Below are positions 1 to 7,340 of a DNA stretch of 20,477 nt, piece after piece (position 1 is the stretch's first letter; every line of letters begins with the position of its first letter). The notes beneath the pieces were generated by a model. It saw nothing but the letters and a program-made list of their open reading frames with translations, had not been told where the DNA came from and ran no database searches. Source of the DNA: Bacteroidaceae bacterium (GTDB lineage Bacteria > Bacteroidota > Bacteroidia > Bacteroidales > Bacteroidaceae); contig JAEDMP010000039.1 in the NCBI GenBank assembly GCA_016302965.1, forward strand, positions 1 through 20,477, read 5' to 3'. Position numbers and translations under genes: made by a program.

Positions 1-366
1 CTTTACCTCGACAGCGACAACTGGCTAAAGGGCAGTGTGGAGTATGAAAACGAAGAGTTTCAGCATTTGGGAAGCGTAGTGACCAACAACGGATATTCTG
101 ATTGGGCAACAACGGCAATTCCCGCCCAAGTCAAGACGATGTGGTACAGGCTCTCGCGCAGAGAAGACGACTATTGCATCGAGTGCTCGCAAGACGGTGT
201 TCGCTTCACGCAGATGCGAGTATGCCACATGCATCAGGGTGGAGGCAAGATTCGGTTTGGCATATATGCCTGCTCTCCGGAACAGTCGTCTTTTAAGGCT
301 ATTTTTACCGATATGAAATTGACAGAATGCGCATGGAAAGCCCACGATGGGCAGCAGCCGGATTGA
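1..366 (+). CDS. DUF1349 domain protein, C-terminal part (5' end outside window)
   Basis: The reading frame is open from base 1 and stops with TGA at 364-366, so only about 121 C-terminal residues are present. The sequence matches my recollection of DUF1349 (concanavalin A-like fold, sometimes named 'regulation of enolase protein 1'): it opens LYLDSDNWLKGSVEY, continues GSVVTNNGYSDW, then a WYRLSRREDDYCIECSQDG strand pair, and ends with a GIYACSPEQSSFKAIFTDMKL strand typical of the family end. An internal GTG at 37 could be mistaken for a start, but the homology-like sequence runs upstream of it, so the true start lies outside. The biochemical role of this family is not settled; lectin-like sugar binding is often assumed from the fold. 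No partner gene is visible downstream. Confidence 0.75.
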   Translation, partial: LYLDSDNWLKGSVEYENEEFQHLGSVVTNNGYSDWATTAIPAQVKTMWYRLSRREDDYCIECSQDGVRFTQMRVCHMHQGGGKIRFGIYACSPEQSSFKAIFTDMKLTECAWKAHDGQQPD

Positions 367-459
367 CAAAAATCAAAAGATTAAGATAATCTTAGCACCA
401 TAGTTTTATTATAGATCATGGGTGGACAATAACGGAGAATTGAAAGCAATACGAAGACA

Positions 460-609
460 ATGAATAAAATTGAAGAATTGGCTCTCGCCATGATTGACTA
501 TAACAATGGCGACCCGAAACGCATACAGCATACTACTAAAGTGCATGCCTACGCCTCGATGATCGGTAAATGCGAGGGGCTGGACGAGGTTTACATAAAA
601 ACTTTGTAA
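460..609 (+). pseudogene. 5' remnant of an HD-domain phosphohydrolase gene
   Basis: An ATG at 460 opens a 49-codon frame starting MNKIEELALAMIDYNNGDPK and continuing RIQHTTKVHAYASMIGKCEGLDE. This closely resembles the N-terminus of small HD-domain phosphohydrolases common in Bacteroidetes, which run on for roughly 110 more residues containing the metal-binding HD motif. Here the similarity ends after GLDE; the next codons read VYIKTL and then TAA. The part that would carry the catalytic histidine and aspartates is missing, so the product cannot be a working enzyme. The next remnant begins 6 bases downstream. Family assignment is from recall; that it is a truncated copy and not a genuine small protein is inference. 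Confidence 0.65.
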
Positions 610-614
610 ATTAA

Positions 615-749
615 ATGATTATATGTAGTACCGATAAATTGTTGGAATGGAAGAATAATCCACGGCATAAACCACTAATCGTCAACGGCGCACGCCAAGT
701 GGGAAAGACGTGGTTGCTCAATTCTGACACATCGGTTGTCAATTTCTGA
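615..749 (+). pseudogene. 5' remnant of an AAA (DUF4143-type) ATPase gene
   Basis: An ATG at 615 starts a 44-codon frame containing DKLLEWKNNPRHKPLIVNG, then ARQVGKTWLL, before losing similarity and stopping at TGA 747-749. The stretch fits the N-terminus of the large AAA_14/DUF4143 ATPase family, in which a 'LxxWKxxxxRKPLxxxGARQVGKT' opening carries the Walker A P-loop (GARQVGKT). Full proteins are about 380-450 residues, so nearly all of the gene is missing: no Walker B, no sensor and no C-terminal domain. It sits directly behind another 5' remnant and 11 bases before the HXXEE gene. The deletion junction appears to lie near base 720. No function is expected. Confidence 0.65.
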
Positions 750-760
750 ACACCAAAAAT

Positions 761-1309
761 ATGAGCGCATTAAGTATATTATATTTAGTCCTTCCATTTC
801 CGCTCGCATTCATTTTGCATGATGCGGAGGAAGCAATAGTACAACATCGTTGGATGCTATCTCATCGCTATATCTTTGAAGACAAATACCCAAGAATAAA
901 ACCATTATTCAAGTATCTGTCTTCTCTTGACACACAATCATTCGTCATAGCAGCTATGGAAGAATTTGTCATCCTCATTCTTTGCACTTGTTATGTGCTC
1001 ATTCAAGGCAACTACTGTATGGAAATATGGTCTGCCCTCTTCATTGCCTTCTCTTTCCATCAGTTAGTTCACATCATACAGGCCATCATTCTGCGAAGTT
1101 ATGTTCCTGGATTGATTACCTCCGTACTCCTCCTACCCTATTCATACCTTGGCATGCAAAGCATTTGGTATGCAATGAGCGGAGTAGAACTATTTCTATG
1201 GGGCGTTGCGGGAATTATATTTATGGCAATGAATCTGATATTTGCCCATTGGATTGGAAAAAATGCCACAAGACACATTTTGCACACAACTATCAAAAAG
1301 ACACAATGA
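761..1309 (+). CDS. HXXEE domain-containing membrane protein
   Basis: A 182-residue, strongly hydrophobic protein. The family signature HDAEE is at residues 20-24, just after a first membrane segment (about residues 4-19). A second xxEE pair (AAMEEF) near residue 67 and a histidine-containing helix (SFHQLVHIIQAI) near residue 110 fit the HXXEE family, where these residues are thought to bind a metal. Several further membrane spans follow up to about residue 165, then a basic tail. Family function is unknown. The stop codon overlaps the start of the next gene (ATGA at 1306-1309), so the two are probably translationally coupled. The DNA looks more AT-rich than the housekeeping genes downstream, and the gene follows two broken genes, which hints at acquisition by transfer. 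Confidence 0.75.
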   Translation: MSALSILYLVLPFPLAFILHDAEEAIVQHRWMLSHRYIFEDKYPRIKPLFKYLSSLDTQSFVIAAMEEFVILILCTCYVLIQGNYCMEIWSALFIAFSFHQLVHIIQAIILRSYVPGLITSVLLLPYSYLGMQSIWYAMSGVELFLWGVAGIIFMAMNLIFAHWIGKNATRHILHTTIKKTQ

Positions 1310-2052
1310 TTATGGACAAAAAACGTTCAGCTATCGTGATGGGAGCCACCTCGGGCATCGGCTATGAGGTAGCGCTAATCCTTGCAAGTCGAGGATGGCG
1401 CATTGGTGTGGCTGGAAGACGGGAAGAGATTCTTGCAAAGATGACGGACGAAATTGATGGTGTCGTGGCATACGAAGTGATTGATGTCAATACCCCTGAG
1501 GCTGTTGACGGCCTACATAAACTCATCGGCAAACTGGGAGGCATGGACTTGTATTTCCATAGTTCTGGTATCGGGTATCAAAATACCGCCCTCGATGCCG
1601 GCAAGGAGTTGACCACCATCGAAACCAACTGTCTCGGTATGGCAAGACTTGTAGGCGAAGCCTTCCGCTATTTTGAACAGCGTCCCGAAACGGATGGACA
1701 GATAGCTGTCATCAGTTCCATATCACGGACAAAAGGCCTCGGAGCCGCACCGGCATATTCCGCCTCAAAACGATTCACCAGCCATTATCTCGAATGCCTG
1801 TGCCAACTGACGAGTATCAGGAACATACGCAATATCCATATCACTGACGTAAGACCCGGATTTGTCAAGACCCCATTGATTGAGGGCAGCAATTTCCCCA
1901 TGCAACTCGACGCACGAAAAGTTGCCGTCAGCATAGTGGATGGACTTGAGCGACGCAAGCCTGTCATCACCATCAACTGGCTTTATCGTCTGCTTGTCTT
2001 TTTCTGGCAGCTGATACCGAGGTGTGTTTGGATAAAAATGAGCATCAAATAG
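1306..2052 (+). CDS. SDR family NAD(P)-dependent oxidoreductase
   Basis: A 248-residue classical short-chain dehydrogenase. The Rossmann glycine motif GATSGIG is at residues 13-19, a conserved N is in ETNCLG, the catalytic serine lies in ISSIS (S137/S138), and the YSASK motif places Y151 and K155. The AGRRE after the second strand suggests NADP(H) preference (inference). The C-terminus (INWLYRLLVFFWQLIPRCVWIKM) is hydrophobic, as in SDRs that sit on membranes. Substrate cannot be told. I chose ATG 1306, whose first bases overlap the stop of the HXXEE gene; ATG 1312 is an equally good alternative that removes two residues. A longer frame extends upstream to 982 but only reads the HXXEE gene out of frame. 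Confidence 0.88.
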   Translation: MIMDKKRSAIVMGATSGIGYEVALILASRGWRIGVAGRREEILAKMTDEIDGVVAYEVIDVNTPEAVDGLHKLIGKLGGMDLYFHSSGIGYQNTALDAGKELTTIETNCLGMARLVGEAFRYFEQRPETDGQIAVISSISRTKGLGAAPAYSASKRFTSHYLECLCQLTSIRNIRNIHITDVRPGFVKTPLIEGSNFPMQLDARKVAVSIVDGLERRKPVITINWLYRLLVFFWQLIPRCVWIKMSIK

Positions 2053-2144
2053 AGATATTATTTTTCAACACTCTCCGAAGCGTTTGTCGGTTGCACCCTT
2101 ATTTTCCATTTTCTACCCCAAAAAGAAGAAAATTCGGGTTTTGC

Positions 2145-2175
2145 TTGGTCAGTTCAGCGAGTTTTTTTAATTTTG
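2145..2175 (+). promoter_or_regulatory. Bacteroidetes-type promoter for the nitroreductase gene
   Basis: TAATTTTG at 2168-2175 is an exact match to the Bacteroidetes -7 consensus TAnnTTTG. A TTG at 2145-2147 lies 20 bases upstream, the expected place of the -33 element. The transcript would start near 2180, giving a leader of about 75 bases before the ATG at 2255. The rest of the 2053-2254 gap shows no gene or clear hairpin. Confidence 0.6.
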
Positions 2176-2254
2176 CAAGTCAAAGGTGTGCCGTCGTGGT
2201 CTGACATGGCAGCCACTAAACATTATTTACAATACGGATATAAACGAAAAAGCA

Positions 2255-3001
2255 ATGATGAACGAAAGCGTAAAAAGAAGAACGACCATCCGGAAATATG
2301 CACAGCAGGATGTGAGTGACCAACTGATCGACGAACTGCTCGCCACCGCCTCACGCACCCAAACCATGGGTAACCTGCAACTCTACAGCGTGGTGGTGAC
2401 CCGATCGGCCGAAGGCAAGGCCAAACTGGCTCCCGCCCACTTCAACCAGCCGATGGTGACGGAGGCACCCGTGGTGCTTACCATCTGTGCCGACTTCAAC
2501 CGCACCACCACCTGGTGCAAACAGCGCAAAGCCCATCCGGGCTACAATAATTTCCTCTCCTTCATGAATGCAGCCACCGATGCCCTGCTCTTCACACAGA
2601 CCTTCTGCAACCTGGCAGAGGAACAGGGACTGGGCTACTGTTTCCTCGGCACGACAGTCTATATGCCACAACTGATTATCGACGCGCTGCAGTTGCCCGC
2701 CTTGGTGATGCCTGTTGCCACGCTCACCCTGGGTTGGCCCGCCGAACAACCCCCGCTCACCGACCGGCTTGCGGTAGATTCGTTCGTTCACAAGGAGAAC
2801 TACCACGCCTATACAGCCGCAGACATCGACCGCCACTATACCTACAAGGAAGGACTGGAGGAGAACCGCCACTTCTGTGAGATCAACAACAAGGAGACAC
2901 TCGCGCAGATTTTCACCGACCTGAGATACACCCGCAAAGACAATGAGGCTATGTCGGCAGGACTGATGGAAGCGCTGAGACGACAGGGATTCCTGGATTG
3001 A
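2255..3001 (+). CDS. Nitroreductase family protein (FMN-dependent NAD(P)H oxidoreductase)
   Basis: A 248-residue protein of the nitroreductase/flavin reductase fold. The opening NESVKRRTTIRKYAQQDVSD is the usual start of the family, with the basic R-R-x-x-I-R-K-Y segment that contacts FMN phosphate. It continues with the helix-strand LIDELLATASRTQTMGNLQL and a later GLGYCFLGTTVYMPQLIID segment that lines the flavin site. Length and order resemble the NfsA/NADPH-dependent branch. The frame extends upstream to 2186, but ATG 2255 (or 2258) fits the family N-terminus and lies about 75 bases after the predicted transcript start, so I place the start there. The physiological substrate is unknown. 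The transporter gene follows after 55 bases with no terminator seen, so they may share a transcript. Confidence 0.85.
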   Translation: MMNESVKRRTTIRKYAQQDVSDQLIDELLATASRTQTMGNLQLYSVVVTRSAEGKAKLAPAHFNQPMVTEAPVVLTICADFNRTTTWCKQRKAHPGYNNFLSFMNAATDALLFTQTFCNLAEEQGLGYCFLGTTVYMPQLIIDALQLPALVMPVATLTLGWPAEQPPLTDRLAVDSFVHKENYHAYTAADIDRHYTYKEGLEENRHFCEINNKETLAQIFTDLRYTRKDNEAMSAGLMEALRRQGFLD

Positions 3002-3056
3002 CAGTCTGTCACGATACAGATTTCCTATTATATATACACCTATTATATTATATAGC

Positions 3057-4082
3057 ATGAATATCAGCGAATCAAGAAGCAGTATGCTTCATGGCATCCT
3101 GCTCATCACCTTGTTCTCCTGTGCCGCCTTCTACATCGGCGACATGGATTTTGTGAAAAGCCTTTCGTTCAGTCCGATGATTGTCGGCATCATCCTTGGT
3201 ATGCTCTATGCCAACTCGTTGCGCAACAATCTGCCCGAGACATGGGTTCCCGGCATCCAGTTCTGCTCGAAGCGTGTCCTGCGCTTCGGCATCATCCTCT
3301 ATGGTTTCCGCCTCACCTTCCAGGATGTGACCGCCGTGGGCATCCCCGCCGTCATCATCGATGCCATCATTGTGGGCGGTACCATCGGTCTGGGCATGCT
3401 CATCGGCCGGCTGATGAAGATGGACCGCGGCATCACGCTGCTCACCTCTGTGGGTAGTGCCATCTGCGGTGCCGCTGCCGTATTGGGAGCCGAATCGGCC
3501 ATCCGCACCAAACCCTACAAGACTGCCGTAGCGGTATCTACAGTGGTTATCTTCGGAACCCTCTCGATGTTCCTCTACCCCATTCTCTACCGCAACGGTA
3601 TCTTCGCCCTCAGTCCCGAGCAGATGGGAATCTATGCCGGAAGCACCATCCATGAGGTGGCCCACGTGGTGGGTGCGGGCAATGCCATGGGCGACGAGGT
3701 GGCCAGCATTGCCATCATCGTGAAGATGATCAGGGTGATGATGCTGGTTCCGGTGCTGCTGATTATCACATGGGCTGTGGCCAAGGCTGCTGCCGCGAAT
3801 GGCAGCGAGGGCGAGAAGGGAAAAATCAACATCCCCTGGTTTGCCATTCTCTTCCTGGTGGTCATCGCGTTCAACTCATTCGACCTGCTGCCCGAGTCAG
3901 TTGTCTCGTTTATCAACACCTTCGACACCTTCCTGCTCACGATGGCCATGACTGCCCTTGGAGCAGAGACGAGCATCGAAAAGTTCAAGAAGGCAGGTGC
4001 AAAACCCTTCGTACTGGCACTGGTTTTGCAACTTTGGCTGCTCACCGGAGGCTATCTGCTGGCCCAATGGATGGTGGGATAA
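3057..4082 (+). CDS. YeiH/UPF0324 family putative sulfate exporter-type transporter
   Basis: A 341-residue integral membrane protein with about ten hydrophobic spans and almost no soluble domain. Family marks include the segment GMLYANSLRNNLPETWVPGI, then CSKRVLRFGIILYGFRLT, a glycine/alanine-rich SVGSAICGAAAVLGAESAI span, the IHEVAHVVGAG segment, and TALGAETSIEKFKKAG close to the last span. These fit the Cons_hypoth698 (YeiH, YadS) family, annotated as putative sulfate exporters, though transport specificity is poorly established. The ATG at 3057 starts directly at the first predicted span. No -7 box is obvious in the 55 bases before it, so expression from the nitroreductase promoter is likely. 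A strong terminator follows 46 bases after the stop. Confidence 0.85.
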   Translation: MNISESRSSMLHGILLITLFSCAAFYIGDMDFVKSLSFSPMIVGIILGMLYANSLRNNLPETWVPGIQFCSKRVLRFGIILYGFRLTFQDVTAVGIPAVIIDAIIVGGTIGLGMLIGRLMKMDRGITLLTSVGSAICGAAAVLGAESAIRTKPYKTAVAVSTVVIFGTLSMFLYPILYRNGIFALSPEQMGIYAGSTIHEVAHVVGAGNAMGDEVASIAIIVKMIRVMMLVPVLLIITWAVAKAAAANGSEGEKGKINIPWFAILFLVVIAFNSFDLLPESVVSFINTFDTFLLTMAMTALGAETSIEKFKKAGAKPFVLALVLQLWLLTGGYLLAQWMVG

Positions 4083-4128
4083 GCCTGCCTGATAAAGCAT
4101 AACTCCATCAGTAGCATCTATCTCTGTG

Positions 4129-4176
4129 ACTATGATAAAGTTGTCTTTTTTGGAGAACTTTATCATAGTTTTTTTT
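4129..4176 (+). terminator. Intrinsic terminator after the YeiH-type gene
   Basis: Two perfect 14-base arms (4129-4142 and 4156-4169; left arm begins ACTATGATAAAGTT) enclose a 13-base loop and are followed directly by a run of eight T (4169-4176). This is a textbook rho-independent terminator for plus-strand transcription and isolates nrdJ from the upstream genes. Confidence 0.88.
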
Positions 4177-4196
4177 GAAAAAGTTTTCAAAAAAAA
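4169..4196. repeat. Second inverted repeat sharing the terminator's T run
   Basis: Eight T, then GAAAA, are mirrored by TTTTC and eight A, giving 13-base complementary arms (4169-4181 and 4184-4196) with almost no loop; in RNA a 12-pair stem with a 4-base loop is feasible. Its left arm is the U tract of the preceding terminator, so the two hairpins are alternatives. A run of T on the minus strand also lets it act as a terminator in the other direction. Confidence 0.6.
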
Positions 4197-4221
4197 CAAG
4201 TGTTGTTTCATTTTTTGTTAC

Positions 4222-4229
4222 TAACTTTG
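4222..4229 (+). promoter_or_regulatory. -7 box for nrdJ
   Basis: TAACTTTG fits TAnnTTTG exactly and is followed by C as is common. The ATG is 22 bases downstream of the box. A well-spaced -33 TTTG is not evident. No cobalamin riboswitch fold or NrdR-box pair was recognised in this short upstream region. Confidence 0.6.
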
Positions 4230-4251
4230 CACCGCTATTTAAAACAAGATC

Positions 4252-6807
4252 ATGAATACCAAGCAAACGTACACACATGAAGAGGCCCTGAAAGCCTCGC
4301 TTGATTACTTCGAGGGAGACGAATTGGCAGCCCGTGTCTGGGTGAACAAATATGCCATGAAGGACAGTTTCGGAAACATTTATGAGCAATCGCCAACAGA
4401 CATGCACTGGCGTCTTGCCAACGAGATTGCCCGCATTGAGCAGAAATACCCCAACCCCATGTCGGCCGAAGAGGTTTTTGCCCTGCTCGACCATTTCCGC
4501 TACATCGTTCCTGCCGGCAGCCCGATGACTGGTATCGGTAACAACCACCAGATTGCTTCCTTGAGCAACTGTTTCGTGATAGGACTCGACGGCAATGCCG
4601 ACTCCTATGGAGCCATCATGCGTATTGACGAAGAGCAGGTGCAGCTGATGAAACGACGCGGTGGCGTGGGCCACGACCTGAGCCATATCCGTCCGAAGGG
4701 CTCTCCCGTAAACAACTCGGCCCTGACCTCTACCGGTCTCGTGCCATTCATGGAGCGCTACAGCAACTCGACACGCGAGGTGGCACAAGACGGACGCCGG
4801 GGTGCCCTCATGCTCTCTGTCAGCATCAAGCATCCCGACAGTGAAGCATTTATTGATGCAAAGATGACCGAGGGGAAGGTGACCGGTGCCAACGTATCGG
4901 TGAAGATTGATGACGAATTTATGGAAGCCGCTGTCAACGGCAGGAAGTATACCCAACAGTTCCCCATCAAGGGTGACACCCCTCTCTACACCAAGGAGAT
5001 CAACGCCAAGGCTCTGTGGGAGAAGATTGTACACAATGCATGGAAGAGTGCTGAGCCCGGAGTGCTTTTCTGGGACACCATCATCCGCGAAAGCATACCC
5101 GACTGCTATGCCGACCTGGGCTTCCGTACGGTGTCGACCAACCCCTGCGGTGAAATACCCCTCTGTCCCTACGACTCCTGCCGTCTGCTCAGCATCAACC
5201 TATACTCCTACGTGGTGAATCCCTTCACCCCCAATGCTTATTTCGACTATGAATTGTTCAAGAAGCATGTGGCAGCCGCCCAACGTATCATGGACGACAT
5301 TGTAGACCTGGAACTGGAGAAGATTGACCTCATCATGGAGAAGATAGAACAAGACCCTCAAAGCGATGAGGTGAAAGGTTCGGAACGACACCTTTGGGAG
5401 AAAATCAAACGCAAGAGTGGCATGGGACGCCGCACCGGTGTAGGTATTACCGCCGAGGGCGACATGATTGCCGCCATGAACCTACGTTACGGTACACAAG
5501 AAGCCACCGACTTCTCCGTGAATGTACACAAGACCCTTGCCCTGAATGCCTACAGTTCGTCGGTCACCATGGCCGAAGAACGCGGAGCCTTTGCTATCTA
5601 TGATGCCGAACGCGAAGCGGGAAACCCCTTCATCCAGCGCCTGCGCGAGGCTGACCCCGCCCTGTATGAGCGGATGGTGAAATACGGCCGACGCAACATT
5701 GCCTGTCTGACCATTGCACCCACCGGAACCACCAGTCTGATGACCCAAACCACCAGCGGCATTGAACCCGTGTTCATGCCTGTATACCTCAGACGTCGCA
5801 AGGTGAATCCCGGAGATGAGGCTGTCCATGTAGACTATGTGGACGAGGTGGGCGACTCGTTCGAGGAGTATATCGTTTACCACAACAAATTCCTGAAGTG
5901 GATGGAAGAGAACGGTATCGACACCCAAAAACGATACAGACAGGACGAGATAGATCAGCTCGTAGCCAAATCTCCCTACTTTAAGGCAACTGCCAACGAT
6001 GTGGACTGGCTCATGAAGGTGAGAATGCAGGGAGCCATCCAGAAGTGGGTAGACCACAGTATCAGCGTCACCGTCAACCTCCCCGCTGATGTAGACGAGG
6101 AACTCGTGAACAAGCTGTACGTGGAGGCTTGGCGGTCGGGATGCAAGGGATGCACCATCTACCGTGACGGATCCCGTTCGGGCGTTATGATTTCGGTTCC
6201 CAAGAAAAAAGAAAAGGAGAACACAGCCAAGGACACGATTCCCTGCAAACATCCTGAGGTTACGGAAGTAAGACCCAAGGAACTGGAATGCGACGTTGTT
6301 CGTTTCCAAAATAACAAGGAGAAATGGGTGGCCTTCGTAGGACTGCTCCAAGGCTATCCCTACGAAATATTCACCGGACTGCAGGATGACGAAGAAGGTA
6401 TTGTACTGCCCAAGACTGTCACCAAGGGCAAGATTATCAAGCAGACCGATGCCAGCGGGAAACACCGCTACGACTTCCAGTTTGAGAACAAGCGCGGCTA
6501 TAAGACCACAGTGGAGGGACTGAGCGAGAAATTCAATCCTGAATACTGGAACTACGCCAAGCTCATCAGCGGCGTGTTGCGTTACCGTATGCCCATTGCC
6601 CACGTCATCAAACTCGTAGGATCGCTACAGCTCAAGAGTGAGAGCATCAACACCTGGAAAAATGGTGTGGAACGAGCTTTGAAAAAATATATCACTGACG
6701 GCACTGAAGCCAAGGGACAGAAATGCCCCAACTGCGGACAAGAAACACTGGTCTATCAGGAGGGTTGTCTCATCTGCAAAAACTGCGGAGCCAGCCGTTG
6801 TGGATAA
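4252..6807 (+). CDS. nrdJ: Vitamin B12-dependent ribonucleoside-diphosphate reductase (class II)
   Basis: An 851-residue class II ribonucleotide reductase that makes deoxyribonucleotides using adenosylcobalamin, needing neither oxygen nor a second subunit. The active-site loop NPCGEIPL gives thiyl-radical C299 and E301; C107 (SNCFV) and C310 (DSC) are at the places of the redox cysteine pair. RRGGVGHDLSHIRPKGSPV and APTGTTSLM are the usual nucleotide/phosphate-binding segments. The C-terminus (from C825: CPNCG, then GCLICKNCG, ending CG) is a cysteine-rich zinc-ribbon-like tail found in this subfamily and probably serves reduction of the active site. An extra domain at about residues 640-790 separates the barrel from this tail, as usual for long NrdJ. 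The enzyme makes this organism dependent on made or imported B12. folB follows after 73 bases without a terminator. Confidence 0.96.
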   Translation: MNTKQTYTHEEALKASLDYFEGDELAARVWVNKYAMKDSFGNIYEQSPTDMHWRLANEIARIEQKYPNPMSAEEVFALLDHFRYIVPAGSPMTGIGNNHQIASLSNCFVIGLDGNADSYGAIMRIDEEQVQLMKRRGGVGHDLSHIRPKGSPVNNSALTSTGLVPFMERYSNSTREVAQDGRRGALMLSVSIKHPDSEAFIDAKMTEGKVTGANVSVKIDDEFMEAAVNGRKYTQQFPIKGDTPLYTKEINAKALWEKIVHNAWKSAEPGVLFWDTIIRESIPDCYADLGFRTVSTNPCGEIPLCPYDSCRLLSINLYSYVVNPFTPNAYFDYELFKKHVAAAQRIMDDIVDLELEKIDLIMEKIEQDPQSDEVKGSERHLWEKIKRKSGMGRRTGVGITAEGDMIAAMNLRYGTQEATDFSVNVHKTLALNAYSSSVTMAEERGAFAIYDAEREAGNPFIQRLREADPALYERMVKYGRRNIACLTIAPTGTTSLMTQTTSGIEPVFMPVYLRRRKVNPGDEAVHVDYVDEVGDSFEEYIVYHNKFLKWMEENGIDTQKRYRQDEIDQLVAKSPYFKATANDVDWLMKVRMQGAIQKWVDHSISVTVNLPADVDEELVNKLYVEAWRSGCKGCTIYRDGSRSGVMISVPKKKEKENTAKDTIPCKHPEVTEVRPKELECDVVRFQNNKEKWVAFVGLLQGYPYEIFTGLQDDEEGIVLPKTVTKGKIIKQTDASGKHRYDFQFENKRGYKTTVEGLSEKFNPEYWNYAKLISGVLRYRMPIAHVIKLVGSLQLKSESINTWKNGVERALKKYITDGTEAKGQKCPNCGQETLVYQEGCLICKNCGASRCG
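6799..6807 (-). promoter_or_regulatory. Perfect DnaA-box sequence at the end of nrdJ
   Basis: TGTGGATAA is the exact complement of the DnaA box TTATCCACA and overlaps the nrdJ stop codon. A weaker look-alike (GACGGATAA, 6848-6856) lies 41 bases further on, before folB. In other bacteria DnaA boxes near nrd genes bind DnaA, but there they lie in promoters. A single box could be chance, so binding is unproven. Confidence 0.35.
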
Positions 6808-6880
6808 CAGGACAGCCAGACTGGAACAGACCAATGGAAACCAGTAGGACGGATAACAAACAAAAGATGAAAACAGAATC

Positions 6881-7267
6881 GTGAACACCAATATATATAT
6901 AGACCAACTCAAAGTATACGCCTTCCATGGTGCGCTCCCACAAGAGCGCACGGTGGGAGGCGAATACTTGGTGAGTATACGTGTGGAATACCCCTTTCAG
7001 ACAGCCATGGAAACGGACCAGTTGGAACATACGCTCGACTATGGACAACTATGCCAACTCATCCGTGAAGAAATGGGCATCGCATCGAATTTGCTGGAAC
7101 ATGTGGCAGGTCGCATCGCCAAACGATTGCTGGATGAATTTCCTCAAACTCAAGGATTCCACCTTCACATCACCAAATGTAATCCGCCCATGGGAGCAGA
7201 CTGTCAGGGAGCTGGAGTTGAACTGGAATGGAAACGACAAACCAGTAAAACCAATCAGCAGGAATAG
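6881..7267 (+). CDS. folB: Dihydroneopterin aldolase
   Basis: A 128-residue FolB, which splits 7,8-dihydroneopterin to 6-hydroxymethyl-dihydropterin and glycolaldehyde in folate synthesis. Visible active-site residues match the known enzymes: E22 in LPQER, Y54 in TLDYGQL, E73 in NLLEHVA and K99 in HITKCNPP. The VYAFHG near the start is a family mark. The start must be GTG 6881: upstream in-frame codons hold no ATG, GTG or TTG in reach, and the family begins within a few residues of IDQLKVYAFHG. A five-codon ATG frame at 6867 (MKTES) ends in TGA overlapping this GTG (GTGA), so initiation at GTG may be helped by translational coupling. It probably shares a transcript with nrdJ. Confidence 0.93.
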   Translation: MNTNIYIDQLKVYAFHGALPQERTVGGEYLVSIRVEYPFQTAMETDQLEHTLDYGQLCQLIREEMGIASNLLEHVAGRIAKRLLDEFPQTQGFHLHITKCNPPMGADCQGAGVELEWKRQTSKTNQQE

Positions 7268-7328
7268 GTGAATCATTAATAAATAATAAAAACTTTGGAA
7301 GAATAGTGAGTTTTTGTCGGAAATAACG

Positions 7329-7336
7329 TAATTTTG
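7329..7336 (+). promoter_or_regulatory. -7 box for the amidase gene, very close to its start codon
   Basis: TAATTTTG matches TAnnTTTG exactly and is followed by CAAG and then the ATG at 7341. Since Bacteroidetes transcripts start a few bases after this box, the mRNA would have almost no leader. No TTTG at the -33 distance was seen, so either the promoter lacks one or the box is a chance match in AT-rich DNA. Confidence 0.5.
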
Positions 7337-7340
7337 CAAG

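Noticed and set aside
37..366. Complete small protein starting at GTG 37
   Set aside because: The DUF1349-like sequence continues upstream of 37 in the same frame to the window edge, so the gene is cut by the window.
982..1305. Upstream extension of the SDR frame
   Set aside because: These codons lie inside the HXXEE gene in another frame and encode no SDR-like sequence; SDR similarity begins right after ATG 1306/1312.
2351..3058. Long minus-strand frame opposite the nitroreductase gene
   Set aside because: It is a low-stop shadow of the GC-rich codons on the other strand; it lacks a recognisable domain, while the plus-strand frame is a clear nitroreductase.
4100..4251. Cobalamin riboswitch before nrdJ
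   Set aside because: The gap is taken up by two hairpins and a promoter, the leader is about 20 bases, and no B12-box-like sequence was recognised.
5482..6603. 373-codon minus-strand frame inside nrdJ
   Set aside because: It runs opposite a well-conserved reductase region and shows no domain, signal or start context of its own.
6808..6880. tRNA or small RNA gene between nrdJ and folB
   Set aside because: Only five-base complementary pieces are present and no cloverleaf or T-loop motif is seen.
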